Source: Liolophura sinensis
Lineage: Eukaryota > Mollusca > Polyplacophora > Chitonida > Chitonidae
Length of the DNA stretch: 64,000 nt
NCBI RefSeq assembly: GCF_032854445.1
Contig: NC_088296.1
Span: 15,985,485-16,049,484, forward strand
Direction: 5' to 3'
Shown here: positions 11,517-25,910 of the stretch, one piece after another
How the letters are laid out: the number at the start of each line of letters is the position of its first letter
How positions within the stretch are numbered: the stretch's first letter is position 1
Position numbers and translations under genes: made by a program
The notes under the pieces: model-generated
Seen by the model: only the letters and a program-made list of their open reading frames with translations
The model's database searches: none
What the model was told of the DNA's origin: nothing

Positions 11517-13320
11517 GTGAATCAGACCATGTCTTTCAGAAATAAACATAAGCAAAAAGCTGTTGTAGTTGCCTTTCATGTGGGTATGGAACCACATCAG
11601 CAAGTGGTAGCTAACTGCGTGTCCGGTGACGATCTCAAGTGGCCAATATCTCATTTAAGGGACACATTGACGGCAATCGACATCATCTTCCTTAAATCTG
11701 TGGGAAAGAAATTACTGATCCAGATTTGGAAGTGAAACCAAAGCTCTTCCTCAAGAACTCGGGGAGCCGTCTGCCAGTTCATCGGGCATTCCCGCTGTCC
11801 TTGGACAAAATGCTACCTCAAGACTTGCGGAAGGACCAGGGAGCACTGTCAGTTCATCGGGCATTCTCGCCTAACCAAGGGTCCTTAATCGAGGAAGACA
11901 ACGCAGCCTCCCGTCGACATTTGTCGCCAGCTAGCAGAGCTACGGATAACTGTTGTTTGTCTGCAGGAATCTGAGCACGGGATTCAAGTTGCTGTTGAAG
12001 GTTTAAAGTCTGCCCAGCAAACAGGAAGCCATTCTCCACAAATGTTGAGTGAGGACGCCCGAGTAGCCCTGATCCACTGGCGCCTAGTTTCCAGGCATAT
12101 ACGCTATAAACAGCGAGGTTCGTAATCAAAATAAGCTCCCTGCCAAAAATTACAACAATGGACCTTGCTACTCAAAAATGGATAACACAAGGTAAATATG
12201 TTAACCTTGCATACCTGTTGATACCTTCAAGTGATATTTCGGGTTACTGCTCCATCGTGGACTTTTCTGATAATCAAAACAGAACAGAAGGTAACCCGGA
12301 TGCACGCCATTAACACTTAATGAATTTATCGTGACTTTTGGGAAATACGAAACTATTATGTGTAAAACTTATCCCCACCAATGAGATCTTTACGAAAGTG
12401 ATACTGTCGACCTGGCCTCGGATCCTTGTTCTATGGATACCATGTCCAGTTCGCTATGACTGTACATATTCATAACATATTGTCACAAACGATTGTCATT
12501 AAGCATACAAAACATTAAACTGTATCTTTGTGGAATACGGTTCCACTATTTACAATATGGATTGCAAAATCCATTTCTCACCAGAACTGGCTTATCTCTA
12601 GAGAGACTGCATGGGCACATTGTGTAAAGCCATCACAAGCCAACAGGGTATTCCTAATAGAACACGCATGACTATCACGGCTACTGTTCTGTGACAAATG
12701 CATTCTGCGCTACGTAAAGCAATATTCTCACAATATACAGACATGCTTATGATAACTGTCACCGGTATTGCCATCCTAGTTTTTTACGGTGTGGAGAATT
12801 TACTGACCACGGTTCTCATTTCACCTTGAAATTTAATCTTTGTCTAGAAGATGTTATCACAAATTCTTCAGGAAATTTTCTTACATTGGGACTTCAGGCT
12901 TCGAAAACTGATACATTCAAACGGCGAGTGACTATTCAGGTGTTGACAAGCAGTACCATGCGTCCAGACAAACTACTATCGGACTATTTTGCTCTCAGAC
13001 AGCGCCTTGGGCAAAGTCGTCCTTCAGATTCCCAGTTTGTTTCGGCTGACGACGGGTCAGCCTTACCTCGCCAGGAATTCTTACATAACTTAAGGGTCTT
13101 GCTGGTGAATTGTGGCTATAACCTAGGTCACAGCTTTTCGCTCAGGCACAGCCTCAGTAGCCGGTCAGGCTGGAGTACAAGACCACAAGATTAAGATATG
13201 AAGTTGTTGGTCATGTGATAGCTACAACAGATACATACACACACAAAAAATGCGCCTCTTCGTCGTGCCCGGCACCATGGCAATTCTCTTGTAAATCTCT
13301 GTCCTAATGGCATTAATGTC
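11517..13320 (+). mobile_element. Tyrosine-recombinase element fossil, copy 1
   Basis: The right half encodes fragments of a tyrosine recombinase of the type found in Crypton and DIRS-like elements. Visible blocks are the catalytic-domain start around a CGEF motif, ASKTDTF, a stretch beginning STMRPDKLLSDYFALRQRL, and GHSFSLRH near the HxxR site. No reverse transcriptase was recognised, so Crypton or the tail of a DIRS-like element are both possible. The element is broken at several places. Copy 2 has a similar decayed state, so decay began before the copies diverged. Confidence 0.7.
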
Positions 13321-13347
13321 TATATAAATTGGAGTCTCTCATAAATA

Positions 13348-13657
13348 CACCGGCCCCAATAGAACAGTTGGTAGAGCGTCCGCTTCGGGAGCAGTAGATC
13401 CAGGGTCGAGTCACACCTAAGGCCTTAAATGAGGAAGTTGTAACTTCCTCGCTTGGCGTTCAGCATGAAGGGGATAGTGCAACGACTGGTTGACCCGTAT
13501 CAGTGTAATGGCTCGGGCGGGGCGGTAAGACGTCTAGATGAAGGAGCGGCGGACATCCGTCCTGTAACAAGCGGGCACATTACTTTAAGGATTCCTTCCT
13601 GGTCACATGACCGAAAAATTGTTAAGTACGACGTTGACCAGCAAGTACTCCCTCACT
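13348..13657 (+). repeat. SINE-B (plus), right arm of an inverted pair, copy 1
   Basis: tRNA-like head (CCAATAGAACAGTTGGTAGA, then GCGTCCGCTTCGGGAGCAG), central block GGGGATAGTGCAACGACTGG, and 3' block GAAAAATTGTTAAGTACGAC, ending at a CTCCCTCACTT tail. It lies directly upstream of the 63-bp array. Confidence 0.85.
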
Positions 13658-13856
13658 TTAAGAACACATAGTTCTCTTCGTTCTGAGAATTGTTCACTAC
13701 CCTCTACAGTATGGTTCTATTTTACCCCAGTCTACTTCGACAGGGTACATGTATTAGTTGTGGTAAATTCCAATACGATCAGACCATGTCAGACAGTTCT
13801 CGCTGTATTAGTGTTAGATTTATCTCATTAGTCCAACCAGTTTTACAACAGTTACA

Positions 13857-16800
13857 ACCATCAGGTACATTGATTACACCCGGTTTTACAACGACAACTG
13901 TCAACAAGCTCCCGCTGTTATACCAGGTATATTGACTACATTCGGTTTCTACAACCATGACAACCAGCTCCCGATGTTATACCAGGTATATTGACTACAT
14001 GCGGTTCCTACAACCATGACAACCAGCTCCCGCTGTTATACCAGGTATATTGACTACATGCGGTTCCTAGAGCCATGACTGTCAACCAGCTCCCGCTGTT
14101 ATACCAGGTATATTGACTACATTCGGTTTTTACAACCATGACAACCAGCTCCCGATGTTATACCAGGTATATTGACTACATGCGGTTCCTACAACCATGA
14201 CTGTCAACCAGCTCCCGCTGTTATACCAGGTATATTGACTACATTCGGTTCCTACAACCATGACTGTCAACCAGCTCCCGATGTTATACCAGGTATATTG
14301 ACTACATGCGGTTCCTACAACCATGACAACCAGCTCCCGATGTTATACCAGGTATATTGACTACATGCGGTTCCTACAAAAATGACTGTCAATCAGCTCC
14401 CGCTGTTATACCAGGTATATTGACTACATGCGGTTTCTACAACCATGACTGTCAACCAGCTCCCGCTGTTATACCAGGTATATTGACTACATGCGGTTCC
14501 TACAGCCATGACTGTCAACCAGCTCCCGATGTTATACCAGGTATATTGACTACATGCGGTTCCTACAACAATGACAACCAGCTCCCGCTGTTATACCAGG
14601 TATATTGACTACATTCGGTTTTTACAACCATGTCAACCAGCTCCCGCTGTTATACCAGGTATATTGACTACATGCGGTTCCTACAACCATGACTGTCAAC
14701 CAGCTCCCGCTGTTATACCAGGTATATTGACTACATTCGGTTTTTACAACCATGTCAACCAGCTCCCGCTGTTATACCAGGTATATTGACTACATGCGGT
14801 TCCTAGAGCCATGACTGTCAACCAGCTCCCGATGTTTATACCAGGTATATTGACTACATTCGGTTTTTACAACCATGTCAACCAGCTCCCGCTGTTATAC
14901 CAGGTATATTGACTACATGCGGTTCCTACAACCATGACTGTCAACCAGCTCCCGCTGTTATACCAGGTATATTGACTACATTCGGTTTTTACAACCATGT
15001 CAACCAGCTCCCGCTGTTATACCAGGTATATTGACTACATTCGGTTTTTACAACCATGACAACCAGCTCCCGATGTTATACCAGGTATATTGACTACATG
15101 CGGTTCCTACAACCATGACTGTCAACCAGCTCCCGCTGTTATACCAGGTATATTGACTACATTCGGTTTTTACAACCATGTCAACCAGCTCCCGCTGTTA
15201 TACCAGGTATATTGACTACATGCGGTTCCTAGAGCCATGACTGTCAACCAGCTCCCGATGTTATACCAGGTATATTGACTACATTCGGTTTTTACAACCA
15301 TGTCAACCAGCTCCCGCTGTTATACCAGGTATATTGACTACATGCGGTTCCTACAACCATGACTGTCAACCAGCTCCCGCTGTTATACCAGGTATATTGA
15401 CTACATGCGGTTCCTACAACCATGACTGTCAACCAGCTCCCGATGTTATACCAGGTATATTGACTACATGCGGTTCCTACAACCATGACTGTCAACCAGC
15501 TCCCGCTGTTATACCAGGTATATTGACTACATTCGGTTTTTACAACCATGACTGTCAACCAGCTCCCGCTGTTATACCAGGTATATTGACTACATTCGGT
15601 TTTTACAACCATGTCAACCAGCTCCCGATGTTATACCAGGTATATTGACTACATGCGGTTCCTACAACCATGACTGTCAACCAGCTCCCGCTGTTATACC
15701 AGGTATATTGACTACATTCGGTTTTTACAACCATGTCAACCAGCTCCCGATGTTATACCAGGTATATTGACTACATGCGGTTCCTACAACCATGACTGTC
15801 AACCAGCTCCCGATGTTATACCAGGTATATTGACTACATGCGGTTCCTACAGCCATGACTGTCAACCAGCTCCCGATGTTATACCAGGTATATTGACTAC
15901 ATTCGGTTTTTACAACCATGTCAACCAGCTCCCGCTGTTATACCAGGTATATTGACTACATTCGGTTTCTACAACCATGACAACCAGCTCCCGATGTTAT
16001 ACCAGGTATATTGACTACATGCGGTTCCTAGAGCCATGACTGTCAACCAGCTCCCGATGTTATACCAGGTATATTGACTACATTCGGTTTTTACAACCAT
16101 GTCAACCAGCTCCCGATGTTATACCAGGTATATTGACTACATGCGGTTCCTACAACCATGACTGTCAACCAGCTCCCGCTGTTATACCAGGTATATTGAC
16201 TACATTCGGTTTTTACAACCATGTCAACCAGCTCCCGATGTTATACCAGGTATATTGACTACATGCGGTTCCTACAACCATGACAACCAGCTCCCGATGT
16301 TATACCAGGTATATTGACTACATGCGGTTCCTACAACCATGACTGTCAACCAGCTCCCGCTGTTATACCAGGTATATTGACTACATGCGGTTCCTACAAC
16401 CATGACTGTCAACCAGCTCCCGCTGTTATACCAGGTATATTGACTACATGCGGTTCCTACAACCATGACTGTCAACCAGCTCCCGCTGTTATACCAGGTA
16501 TATTGACTACATGCGGTTCCTACAACCATGACTGTCAACCAGCTCCCGCTGTTATACCAGGTATATTGACTACATTCGGTTCCTACAACCATGACTGTCA
16601 ACCAGCTCCCGCTGTTGTACCAGGTATATTGACTACATTCGGTTTTTACAACCATGTCAATCAGCTCCCGCTGTTATACCAGGTATATTGACTACATGCG
16701 GTTCCTACAACCATGACTGTCAACCAGCTCCCGATGTTATACCAGGTATATTGACTACATGCGGTTCCTACAACCATGACTGTCAACCAGCTCCCGCTGT

Positions 16801-19800
16801 TATACCAGGTATATTGACTACATGCGGTTCCTAGAGCCATGACTGTCAACCAGCTCCCGCTGTTATACCAGGTATATTGACTACATGCGGTTCCTACAAC
16901 CATGACTGTCAACCAGCTCCCGATGTTATACCAGGTATATTGACTACATGCGGTTCCTACAGCCATGTCAACCAGCTCCCGCTGTTATACCAGGTATATT
17001 GACTACATGCGGTTCCTACAACCATGACTGTCAACCAGCTCCCGATGTTATACCAGGTATATTGACTACATGCGGTTCCTACAACCATGTCAACCAGCTC
17101 CCGATGTTATACCAGGTATATTGACTACATGCGGTTCCTACAACCATGACTGTCAACCAACTTGCGCTGTTATACCAGGTATATTGACTACATGCGGTTC
17201 CTACAACCATGACTGTCAACCAGCTCCCGCTGTTATACCAGGTATATTGACTATATGCGGTTCCTACAACCATGACAACCAGCTCCTGATGTTATACCAG
17301 GTATATTGATTACATGCGGTTCCTACAACCATGACTGTCAACCAGCTCCCGCTGTTATACCAGGTATATTGACTACATGCGGTTCCTACAGCCATGACTG
17401 TCAACCAGCTCCCGCTGTTATACCAGGTATATTGACTACATGCGGTTCCTACAACCATGACTGTCAACCAGCTCCCGATGTTATACCAGGTATATTGACT
17501 ACATTCGGTTTTTACAACCATGTCAACCAGCTCCCGATGTTATACCAGGTATATTGACTACATGCGGTTCCTACAACCATGTCAACCAGCTCCCGCTGTT
17601 ATACCAGGTATATTGACTACATGCGGTTCCTACAACCATGACTGTCAACCAGCTCCCGCTGTTATACCAGGTATATTGACTACATGCGGTTCCTACAACC
17701 ATGACTGTCAACCAGCTCCCGATGTTATACCAGGTATATTGACTACATTCGGTTTTTACAACCATGTCAACCAGCTCCCAATGTTATACCAGGTATATTG
17801 ACTACATGCGGTTCCTACAACCATGACAACCAGCTCCCGATGTTATACCAGGTATATTGACTACATGCGGTTCCTACAACCATGTCAACCAGCTCCCGCT
17901 GTTGTACCAGGTATATTGACTACATGCGGTTCCTACAACCATGTCAACCAGCTCTTGCTGTTATACCAGGTATATTGACTACATTCGGTTTCTACAACCA
18001 TGACTGTCAATCAGCTCCCGCTGTTATACCAGGTATATTGACTACATGCGGTTCCTACAACCATGACAACCAGCTCCCGCTGTTATACCAGTTATATTGA
18101 CTACATGCGGTTCCTACAACCATGTCAACCAGCTCCCGCTGTTATACCAGGTATATTGACTACATGCGGTTCCTACAACCATGACAACCAGCTCCCGATG
18201 TTATACCAGGTATATTGACTACATGCGGTTCCTACAACCATGTCAACCAGCTCCCGATGTTATACCAGGTATATTGACTACATTCGGTTTTTACAACCAT
18301 GTCAACCAGCTCCCGATGTTATACCAGGTATATTGACTACATGCGGTTCCTAGAGCCATGACTGTCAACCAGCTCCCGCTGTTATACCAGGTATATTGAC
18401 TACATGCGGTTCCTACAACCATGACTGTCAACCAGCTCCCGCTGTTATACCAGGTATATTGACTACATTCGGTTTTTACAACCATGTCAACCAGCTCCCG
18501 ATGTTATACCAGGTATATTGACTACATGCAGTTCCTACAACCATGACTGTCAACCAGCTCCCGATGTTATACCAGGTATATTGACTACATTCGGTTTTTA
18601 CAACCATGTCAACCAGCTCCCGATGTTATACCAGGTATATTGACTACATGCGGTTCCTACAACCATGACATCCAACCAACTCGCGCTGTTATACCAGGTA
18701 TATTGACTACATTCGGTTTTTACAACCATGTCAACCAGCTCCCGATGTTATACCAGGTATATTGACTACATGCGGTTCCTACAACCATGACTGTCAACCA
18801 GCTCCCGATGTTATACCAGGTATATTGACTACATTCGGTTCCTACAACCATGACTGTCAACCAGCTCCCGCTGTTATACCAGGTATATTGACTACATGCG
18901 GTTCCTACAACCATGACTGTCAACCAGCTCCCGCTGTTATACCAGGTATATTGACTACATTCGGTTTTTACAACCATGTCAACCAGCTCCCGCTGTTATA
19001 CCAGGTATATTGACTACATTCGGTTTTTACAACCATGTCAACCAGCTCCCGATGTTATACCAGGTATATTGACTACATGCGGTTCCTACAACCATGACTG
19101 TCAACCAGCTCCCGCTGTTATACCAGGTATATTGACTACATTCGGTTTTTACAACCATGTCAACCAGCTCCCGATGTTATACCAGGTATATTGACTACAT
19201 GCGGTTCCTACAACCATGACAACCAGCTCCCGATGTTTATACCAGGTATATTGACTACATTCGGTTCCTACAACCATGACTGTCAACCAGCTCCCGCTGT
19301 TATACCAGGTATATTGACTACATGCGGTTCCTACAACCATGACTGTCAACCAGCTCCCGCTGTTATACCAGGTATATTGACTACATGCGGTTCCTACAGC
19401 CATGACATCCAACCAACTCGCGCTGTTATACCAGGTATATTGACTACATGCGGTTCCTACAACCATGACTGTCAACCAGCTCCCGCTGTTATACCAGGTA
19501 TATTGACTACATGCGGTTCCTACAGCCATGACTGTCAACCAGCTCCCGCTGTTATACCAGGTATATTGACTACATTCGGTTTTTACAACCATGACAACCA
19601 GCTCCCGATGTTATACCAGGTATATTGACTACATGCGGTTCCTACAACCATGACTGTCAACCAGCTCCCGCTGTTATACCAGGTATATTGACTACATGCG
19701 GTTCCTACAACCATGACTGTCAACCAGCCCCCGCTGTTATACCAGGTATATTGACTAAATGCGGTTCCTACAAAAATGACTGTCAATCAGCCCTCGCTGT

Positions 19801-21533
19801 TATACCAGGTATATTGACTACATGCGGTTTCTACAACCATGTCAACCAGCTCGCGATGTTATACCAGGTATATTGACTAAATGCGGTTCCTACAAAAATG
19901 ACTGTCAATCAGCTCCCGCTGTTATACCAGGTATATTGACTACATGCGGTTTCTACAACCATGACAACCAGCTCCGATGTTATAGCAGGTATATTGACTA
20001 AATGCGGTTCCTACAACCATGACTGTCAACCAGCTCCCGATGTTATACCAGGTATATTGACTAAATGCGGTTCCTACAGCCATGACTGTCAACCAGCTCC
20101 CGCTGTTATACCAGGTATATTGACTACATTCGGTTTCTACAACCATGACAACCAGCTCCCGATGTTATACCAGGTATATTGACTACATGCGGTTCCTACA
20201 AAAATGACTGTCAATCAGCTCCCGCTGTTATACCAGGTATATTGACTACATGCGGTTCCTACAAAAATGACTGTCAACCAGCTCCCGCTGTTATCCCAGG
20301 TATATTGACTAAATGCGGTTCCTACAGCCATGACTGTCAACCAGCTCCCGCTGTTATACAGGTATATTGACTACATTCGGTTTCTACAACCATGACAACC
20401 AGCTCCCGATGTTATACCAGGTATATTGACTAAATGCGGTTCCTACAAAAATGACTGTCAATCAGCTCCCGCTGTTATACCAGGTATATTGACTACATGC
20501 GGTTCCTACAGCCATGACTGTCAATCAGACCCCGCTGTTATACCAGGTATATTGACTACATTCGGTTTCTACAACCATGACAACCAGCTCCCGATGTTAT
20601 ACCAGGTATATTGACTAAATGCGGTTCCTACAAAAATGACTGTCAACCAGCTCCCGTTGTTTTACCAGGTATATTGACTACATGCGGTTCCTACAAAAAT
20701 GACTGTCAACCAGCTCCCGCTGTTTTACCAGGTATATTGACTACATGCGGTTCCTACAGCCATGACTGTCAACCAGCTCCCGATGTTATACCAGTTTATT
20801 GACTAAATGCGGTTCCTACAAAAATGACTGTCAATCAGCTCCCGCTGTTATACCAGGTATATTGACTACATGCGGTTTCTACAACCATGACAACCAGCTC
20901 CCGATGTTATACCAGGTATATTGACTAAATGCGGTTCCTACAGCCATGACTGTCAACCAGCTCCCGCTGTTTTACCAGGTATATTGACTACATGCGGTTT
21001 CTACAACCATGACTGTCAACCAGCTCCCGCTGTTATACCAGGTATATTGACTACATGCGGTTCCAACAACCATGACTGTCAACCAGCCCCCGCTGTTATA
21101 CCAGGTATATTGACTACATGCGGTTCCAACAACCATGACTGTCAATCAGCCCCCGCTGGTATACCAGGTATATTGACTACATTCGGTTTCTACAACCATG
21201 ACTGTCAACCAGCTCCCGATGTTATACCAGGTATATTGACTACATGCGGTTCCAACAACCATGACTGTCAACCAGCCCCCGCTGTTATACCAGGTATATT
21301 GACTACATGCGGTTCCAACAACCATGACTGTCAATCAGCCCCCGCTGTTATACCAGGTATATTGACTACATTCGGTTTCTACAACCATGACTGTCAATCA
21401 GCTCCCGATGTTATACCAGGTATATTGACTACATGCAGTTCCTACAGCCATGACTGTCAATCAGACCCCGCTGTTATACCAGGTATATTGACTACATTCG
21501 GTTTCTACAACCATGACAACCAGCTCCCGATGT
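13857..21533 (+). repeat. 63-bp satellite array, copy 1 (about 7.6 kb, cut by gap)
   Basis: Tandem unit of 63 bp containing TTGACTACATGCGGTTCCTA and CCAGCTCCCGCTGTTATACC, with roughly 120 units. Many units are 59 bp because four bases are missing around CATGACTGTCAACC, giving CATGTCAACC or CATGACAACC. The 59-bp units break any long frame, so open frames are shorter here than in copy 2. Other variants typical of this array are TAGAGCC, TTTTTACAACC and, near the right end, CTACAAAAATG. The first unit is degenerate (CATCAGGTACATTGATTACA). Confidence 0.95.
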
Positions 21534-21733
21534 NNNNNNNNNNNNNNNNNNNNNNNNNNNNNNNNNNNNNNNNNNNNNNNNNNNNNNNNNNNNNNNNNNN
21601 NNNNNNNNNNNNNNNNNNNNNNNNNNNNNNNNNNNNNNNNNNNNNNNNNNNNNNNNNNNNNNNNNNNNNNNNNNNNNNNNNNNNNNNNNNNNNNNNNNNN
21701 NNNNNNNNNNNNNNNNNNNNNNNNNNNNNNNNN
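21534..21733. other. Assembly gap (200 N)
   Basis: Exactly 200 N, a conventional size for a gap of unknown length. It sits inside the satellite array on the left and at the start of the duplicated unit on the right. Open frames that cross it are meaningless. Confidence 1.
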
Positions 21734-22078
21734 TATAATTTCCTATAGCTTCCATCTTGTTTCAGAGGGAGACCTGGGTGCAAGACGGGGACAGATCATG
21801 CTCAAGACTTTCAAATTGATAAATATATTATATCGTATTCCTGCATAAATCCGGGTTCTGCTGGTGGGATAAGCGTCCTTGCGGCCTGTTCCCTTTGCGT
21901 TGTTTTAATGTAACTTTATGTTAAACGTGATGACAACACAGCATTTGGAGTGATACTAGACCATAATATTGCAGGCCTAATGAGACTATAATCAAATACA
22001 TGTTGGCCCCTGCGCTTCAAATTAGAAATCGACGAGCATTTGACTTCTATATTCACCGGGATTCCTTATATTGGAAAA

Positions 22079-22279
22079 TGAGATGGCTATATAAAAGGTT
22101 GAGTTGCCGTCTCAACGGATGCGATAGGGCTTCCTCTCTCGCCGTACGTGGAAAGCTCTGTCAGCAACCATGCGGGGATGATTGTTGGTTTCCTCCGGGC
22201 TCTCCCTGGTTTCCTCCGACCATTCGTGTAATTGAAATATTCTTGAGTAAAACGGCAATTAAATGAATAAATAATTAAA
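22079..22279 (+). repeat. SINE-A-related fragment in duplicated unit, copy 2
   Basis: Counterpart of 9884-10079 with a few substitutions and single-base length changes. Ends in an AATGAATAAATAA tail. Confidence 0.8.
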
Positions 22280-22671
22280 TTGATATGGTGTGTATTTTAG
22301 GATGGGTTCCGTGTGCTTTATCTCCGGACCTGTGTCAGTATACAGTGGTACGTGGTGTGCGACCGCCTGGACACGTTTTTATCAAGCACCTTTCAAGACT
22401 GAAGTCCTTAAAAAGCCAAACACAGGGCGAGAAAGAACTCAAATTGTGCTTAGTACATTGTTTTGCGGTAAATAATCAGTGTACAATTTTAAACTTTCAG
22501 AGTAAAGCACTTTATTTGTAGCTGTGTTTGAATATTTGACTTAAGTCTTGGAAGGCGGGATTAAGACAGACTTGGACTGCATGCTGGTGAAATCTGTTGT
22601 CTGGTTTGGTCTTCTGTGTGGCTATTCAGTGAGGCAGCATCACAAGTAAGTGGTCATGGAAGTTTAGATTT

Positions 22672-22994
22672 GAGTGAGTGAGTACTTGGGGTTTAACGTC
22701 GTGCTCAACAATTTTCCAGTCATAGGACGACGAAGGAATCCTTAGGGTGTATGTATTCTACCTCCTTGTTGCAGACGGATTTCCACCGCTCTTTTATCTA
22801 GTACTGCTTCACTGAGACGACTTACTGAAGGCAAGTAAGGCGCCCCCGCCCGATCCATTATACTGATACGGGTCAACCAGTCGTTGCACTATCCCCTTCA
22901 CGCTGGACCCCAAGCGAGGAAGTTACAACTTCCTCTTTTAAAGTCTTAGGTGTGACCCGACCCAGGATTGATCCTGGACCTACCGCTCCCGAAA
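22672..22994 (-). repeat. SINE-B (minus), left arm of inverted pair, copy 2
   Basis: Counterpart of 10472-10796. GAGTGAGTGAG tail at the left, tRNA-like part at the right. Confidence 0.85.
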
Positions 22995-23739
22995 CTTAGA
23001 TTTGAATCTTAATACATATCATGTACCATTCTAAAACAATGCATTATGGGAATCCAAATTAAGACTGATGATATCTGAACTTTATTTGTATTATACGTCT
23101 GAATAAATGACCCAGTGATATTTTGTATGACCTTATAGTCATCAGTGTGCTCACTGTTTTGGGTTCCTCTGTCAACTTAAAAATGCAAAATTTTAATTCC
23201 TATGCACCACACGCAACAAAATCTAAAATACCCGAAAATATAGGATTAAACAATTGCAAGGAGATGTAAAGTCGCCAGAATTTATAGAAATTACCTCGGT
23301 ATGTAAAATGCTTGTTAAATCTCTTTCTCGGCATCTTTACAATAGACAGTTTACGTTTGTTTTGTGAGCCAAAGAAACACGATTTTCCAATATAGGGGAG
23401 CGATGATTTTTTCCCCCAATCACCTTACTCTTTTAGCGTAGTAATCAAGGTCAAACTCCTGCACTTTGGAAATCAATTTTCTGCACTCTAATCTAGTTTT
23501 AATGGTGACATTGAAACGGGTTTTTGAGACTCTACGCATTTCGGAACATGATGCTCACGCTAAGTCTCGTGAGAACGGTTTCTCAGCGGAGAGACCTGGA
23601 CACGTCAGGTTTGGGGTTAACGGGCTATGTAGTCGCAGCACGGTGGGTGACCGCTTCGCCGTCGTTTCAAAATCAGTTGGCTACAGCTCATAAAAATATA
23701 CGGCCCTGAATAATTCTTTCCAGTCGCGAGTCGTCTAAA

Positions 23740-25590
23740 GTTTAGTGAATCAGACCATGTCTTTCAGAAATAAACATAAGCAAAAAGCTGTTGTAGCTGC
23801 CTTTCATGTGGGTATGGAAGCACATCAGCAAGTGGTAGCTAACTGCGTGTCCGGTGACGATCTCAAATGGCCAATATCTCATTTAAGGGACACATTGACG
23901 GCAATCGACACCATCTTCCCTACATCTGTTTGAAAGAAATTACTGATCCAGATTTGGAAGTGAAACCAAAGCTCTTCCTCAAGACATGCAGAAGAACTCG
24001 GGGAGCCGTCTGCCAGTTCATCGGGTATTCCCGCTGTCCTTGGACAAAATGCTACCTCAAGACTTGCGGAAGGACCAGGGAGCACTGTCAGTTCATCGGC
24101 ATTCTCGCCTAACCAAGGGTGCTTAAACGAGGAAGACAACCCAGCCTCCCGTCGACATTTGTCGCCAGCGAGCGGAGCTACGGACAACTGTTGTTTGTCT
24201 GCAGGAATCTGAGCACGGGATTCAAGTTGCTGTTGAAGGTTTAAAGTCTGCCCAGCAAACAGGAAGCCATTCTCCACAAATGTTGAGTGAGGACGCCCGA
24301 GTAGCCCTGATCCACTGGCGCCTAGTTTCCAGGCATATACACTATAAACAGCGAGGTTCGTAATCAAAATAAGCTCCCTGCCAAAAATTACAACAGTGGA
24401 CCTTGCTACTCAAAAATGGATAACAGAAGGTAAATATGTTAACCTTGCATACTTGTTGATACCTTCGAGTGATATTTCGGATTATCGCTCTATCGTGGAC
24501 TTTTCTGATAATCAAATCAGAGCAGAATGTAACCCGGATGCACTTAATGAATTTTTCGTGACTTTTGGGAAATACGAAACTATTATGTGTAAAACTTATC
24601 CCCACCAATAAGATCTTTACAAAGATCGATCTTTACGAAAGTGATCCTGTCGACCTGGCCTCGGATCCTTGTTCTATGGATACCATGTCCAGTTCGTTAT
24701 GACTGTACATATTCCTAACATATTGTCACAAACGATTGTCATTAAGCATACCAACCATAAAACTGTATCTTTGTGGAATACGGTTCCACTATTTACAATA
24801 TGGATTGCAAAATCCATTTCTCACCAGAACTGGCTTATCTCTAGAGAGACTGTATGGGCACATTGTGTAAAGCCATCACAAGTCAACAGGGTATTCCTAA
24901 TAGAACACGCATGACTATCACGGCTAGTGTTCTGCGACAAATGCATTCTGCGCTACGTAAAGCAATATTCTCACAATATACTGATATGCTTATGATAACT
25001 GTCACCAGTATTGCCTTTCTAGTTTTTTTACGGTGTGGAGAATTTACTGACCACGGTTCTCATTTCACCTTGAAATTTAATCTTTGTCTAGAAGATGTTA
25101 TCACAAATTCTTCAGGAAATTTTCTTACATTGCGACTTCAGGCTTCGAAAACTGATACATTCAACACCTGACTATTCAGGTGTTGACAAGCAGTACCATG
25201 CGTCCAGACAAACTACTATCGGACTATTTTGCTCTCAGACAGCGCCTTGGGCAAAGTCGTCCTTCAGATTCCCGGTTTGTTTCGGCTGACGACGGGTCAG
25301 CCTTATCTCGCCAGGAATTCTTACGTAACTTAAGGGTCTTGCTGGTGCATTGTGGCTATAACCTAGCCCTATAGTCAGGTCACAGCTTTCGCTCAGGCAC
25401 AGCCTCAGTAGCTGGTCAGGCTGGAGTACAAGACCACAAGATTAAGATATGAAGTCTTTGGTCATGTGATAGCTACAACAGATACATACACACACAAAAA
25501 TGCGCCTCTTCGTCGTGCTCGGCACCATGGCAATTCTCTTGTAAATCTCTGTCCTAATGGCATTTAATCTCTATATAAATTGGAGTCTCT
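23740..25590 (+). mobile_element. Tyrosine-recombinase element fossil, copy 2
   Basis: Same fossil as in copy 1. The catalytic-domain start is clearer here (FLRCGEFTDHG), with ASKTDTF and SADDGSALSRQEFLRNLRVL to its right. Upstream fragments that may belong to the N-terminal part lie at about 24396-24611. The element is broken at several places and shows no sign of current activity. Confidence 0.7.
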
Positions 25591-25597
25591 CATAAAC

Positions 25598-25910
25598 ACA
25601 CCAGCCCCAAGCGAACAGTTGGTTAGAGCGTCCGCTTCGGGAGCAGTAGATCCAGGGTCGAGTCACACCTAAGGCCTTAAAAGAGGAAGTTGTAACTTCC
25701 TCGCTTGGCGTTCAGCATGAAGGGGATAGTGCAACGACTGGTTGACTCGTATCAGTGTAATGGCTCGGGCGGGGCGGTAAGACGTCTAGATGAAGGAGCG
25801 GCGGACATCCGTCCTGTAACAAGGGGGCACATTACTTTAAGGATTCCTTCCTGGTCATATGACTGAAAAATTGTTAAGCACGACGTTGAACAGCTAGTAC
25901 TCCCTCACTT
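25598..25910 (+). repeat. SINE-B (plus), right arm of inverted pair, copy 2
   Basis: Counterpart of 13348-13657, ending just upstream of the array lead-in. Confidence 0.85.

Larger units (their letters stand above)
9536..21533 (+). repeat. Large duplicated unit, copy 1
   Basis: This block begins with the same sequence that opens the contig after the N gap (TATAATTTCCTATAGCTTCC at 9536 and 21734). It runs collinear with copy 2 through a SINE-A fragment, a minus SINE-B, a recombinase fossil, a plus SINE-B and the 63-bp array. The copies differ by scattered substitutions and many single-base length changes. Copy 1 stops inside the array at the gap. Confidence 0.9.

Noticed and set aside
20921-21848. 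Long open frames across the N gap
   Set aside because: They exist only because N is translated as an unknown residue.
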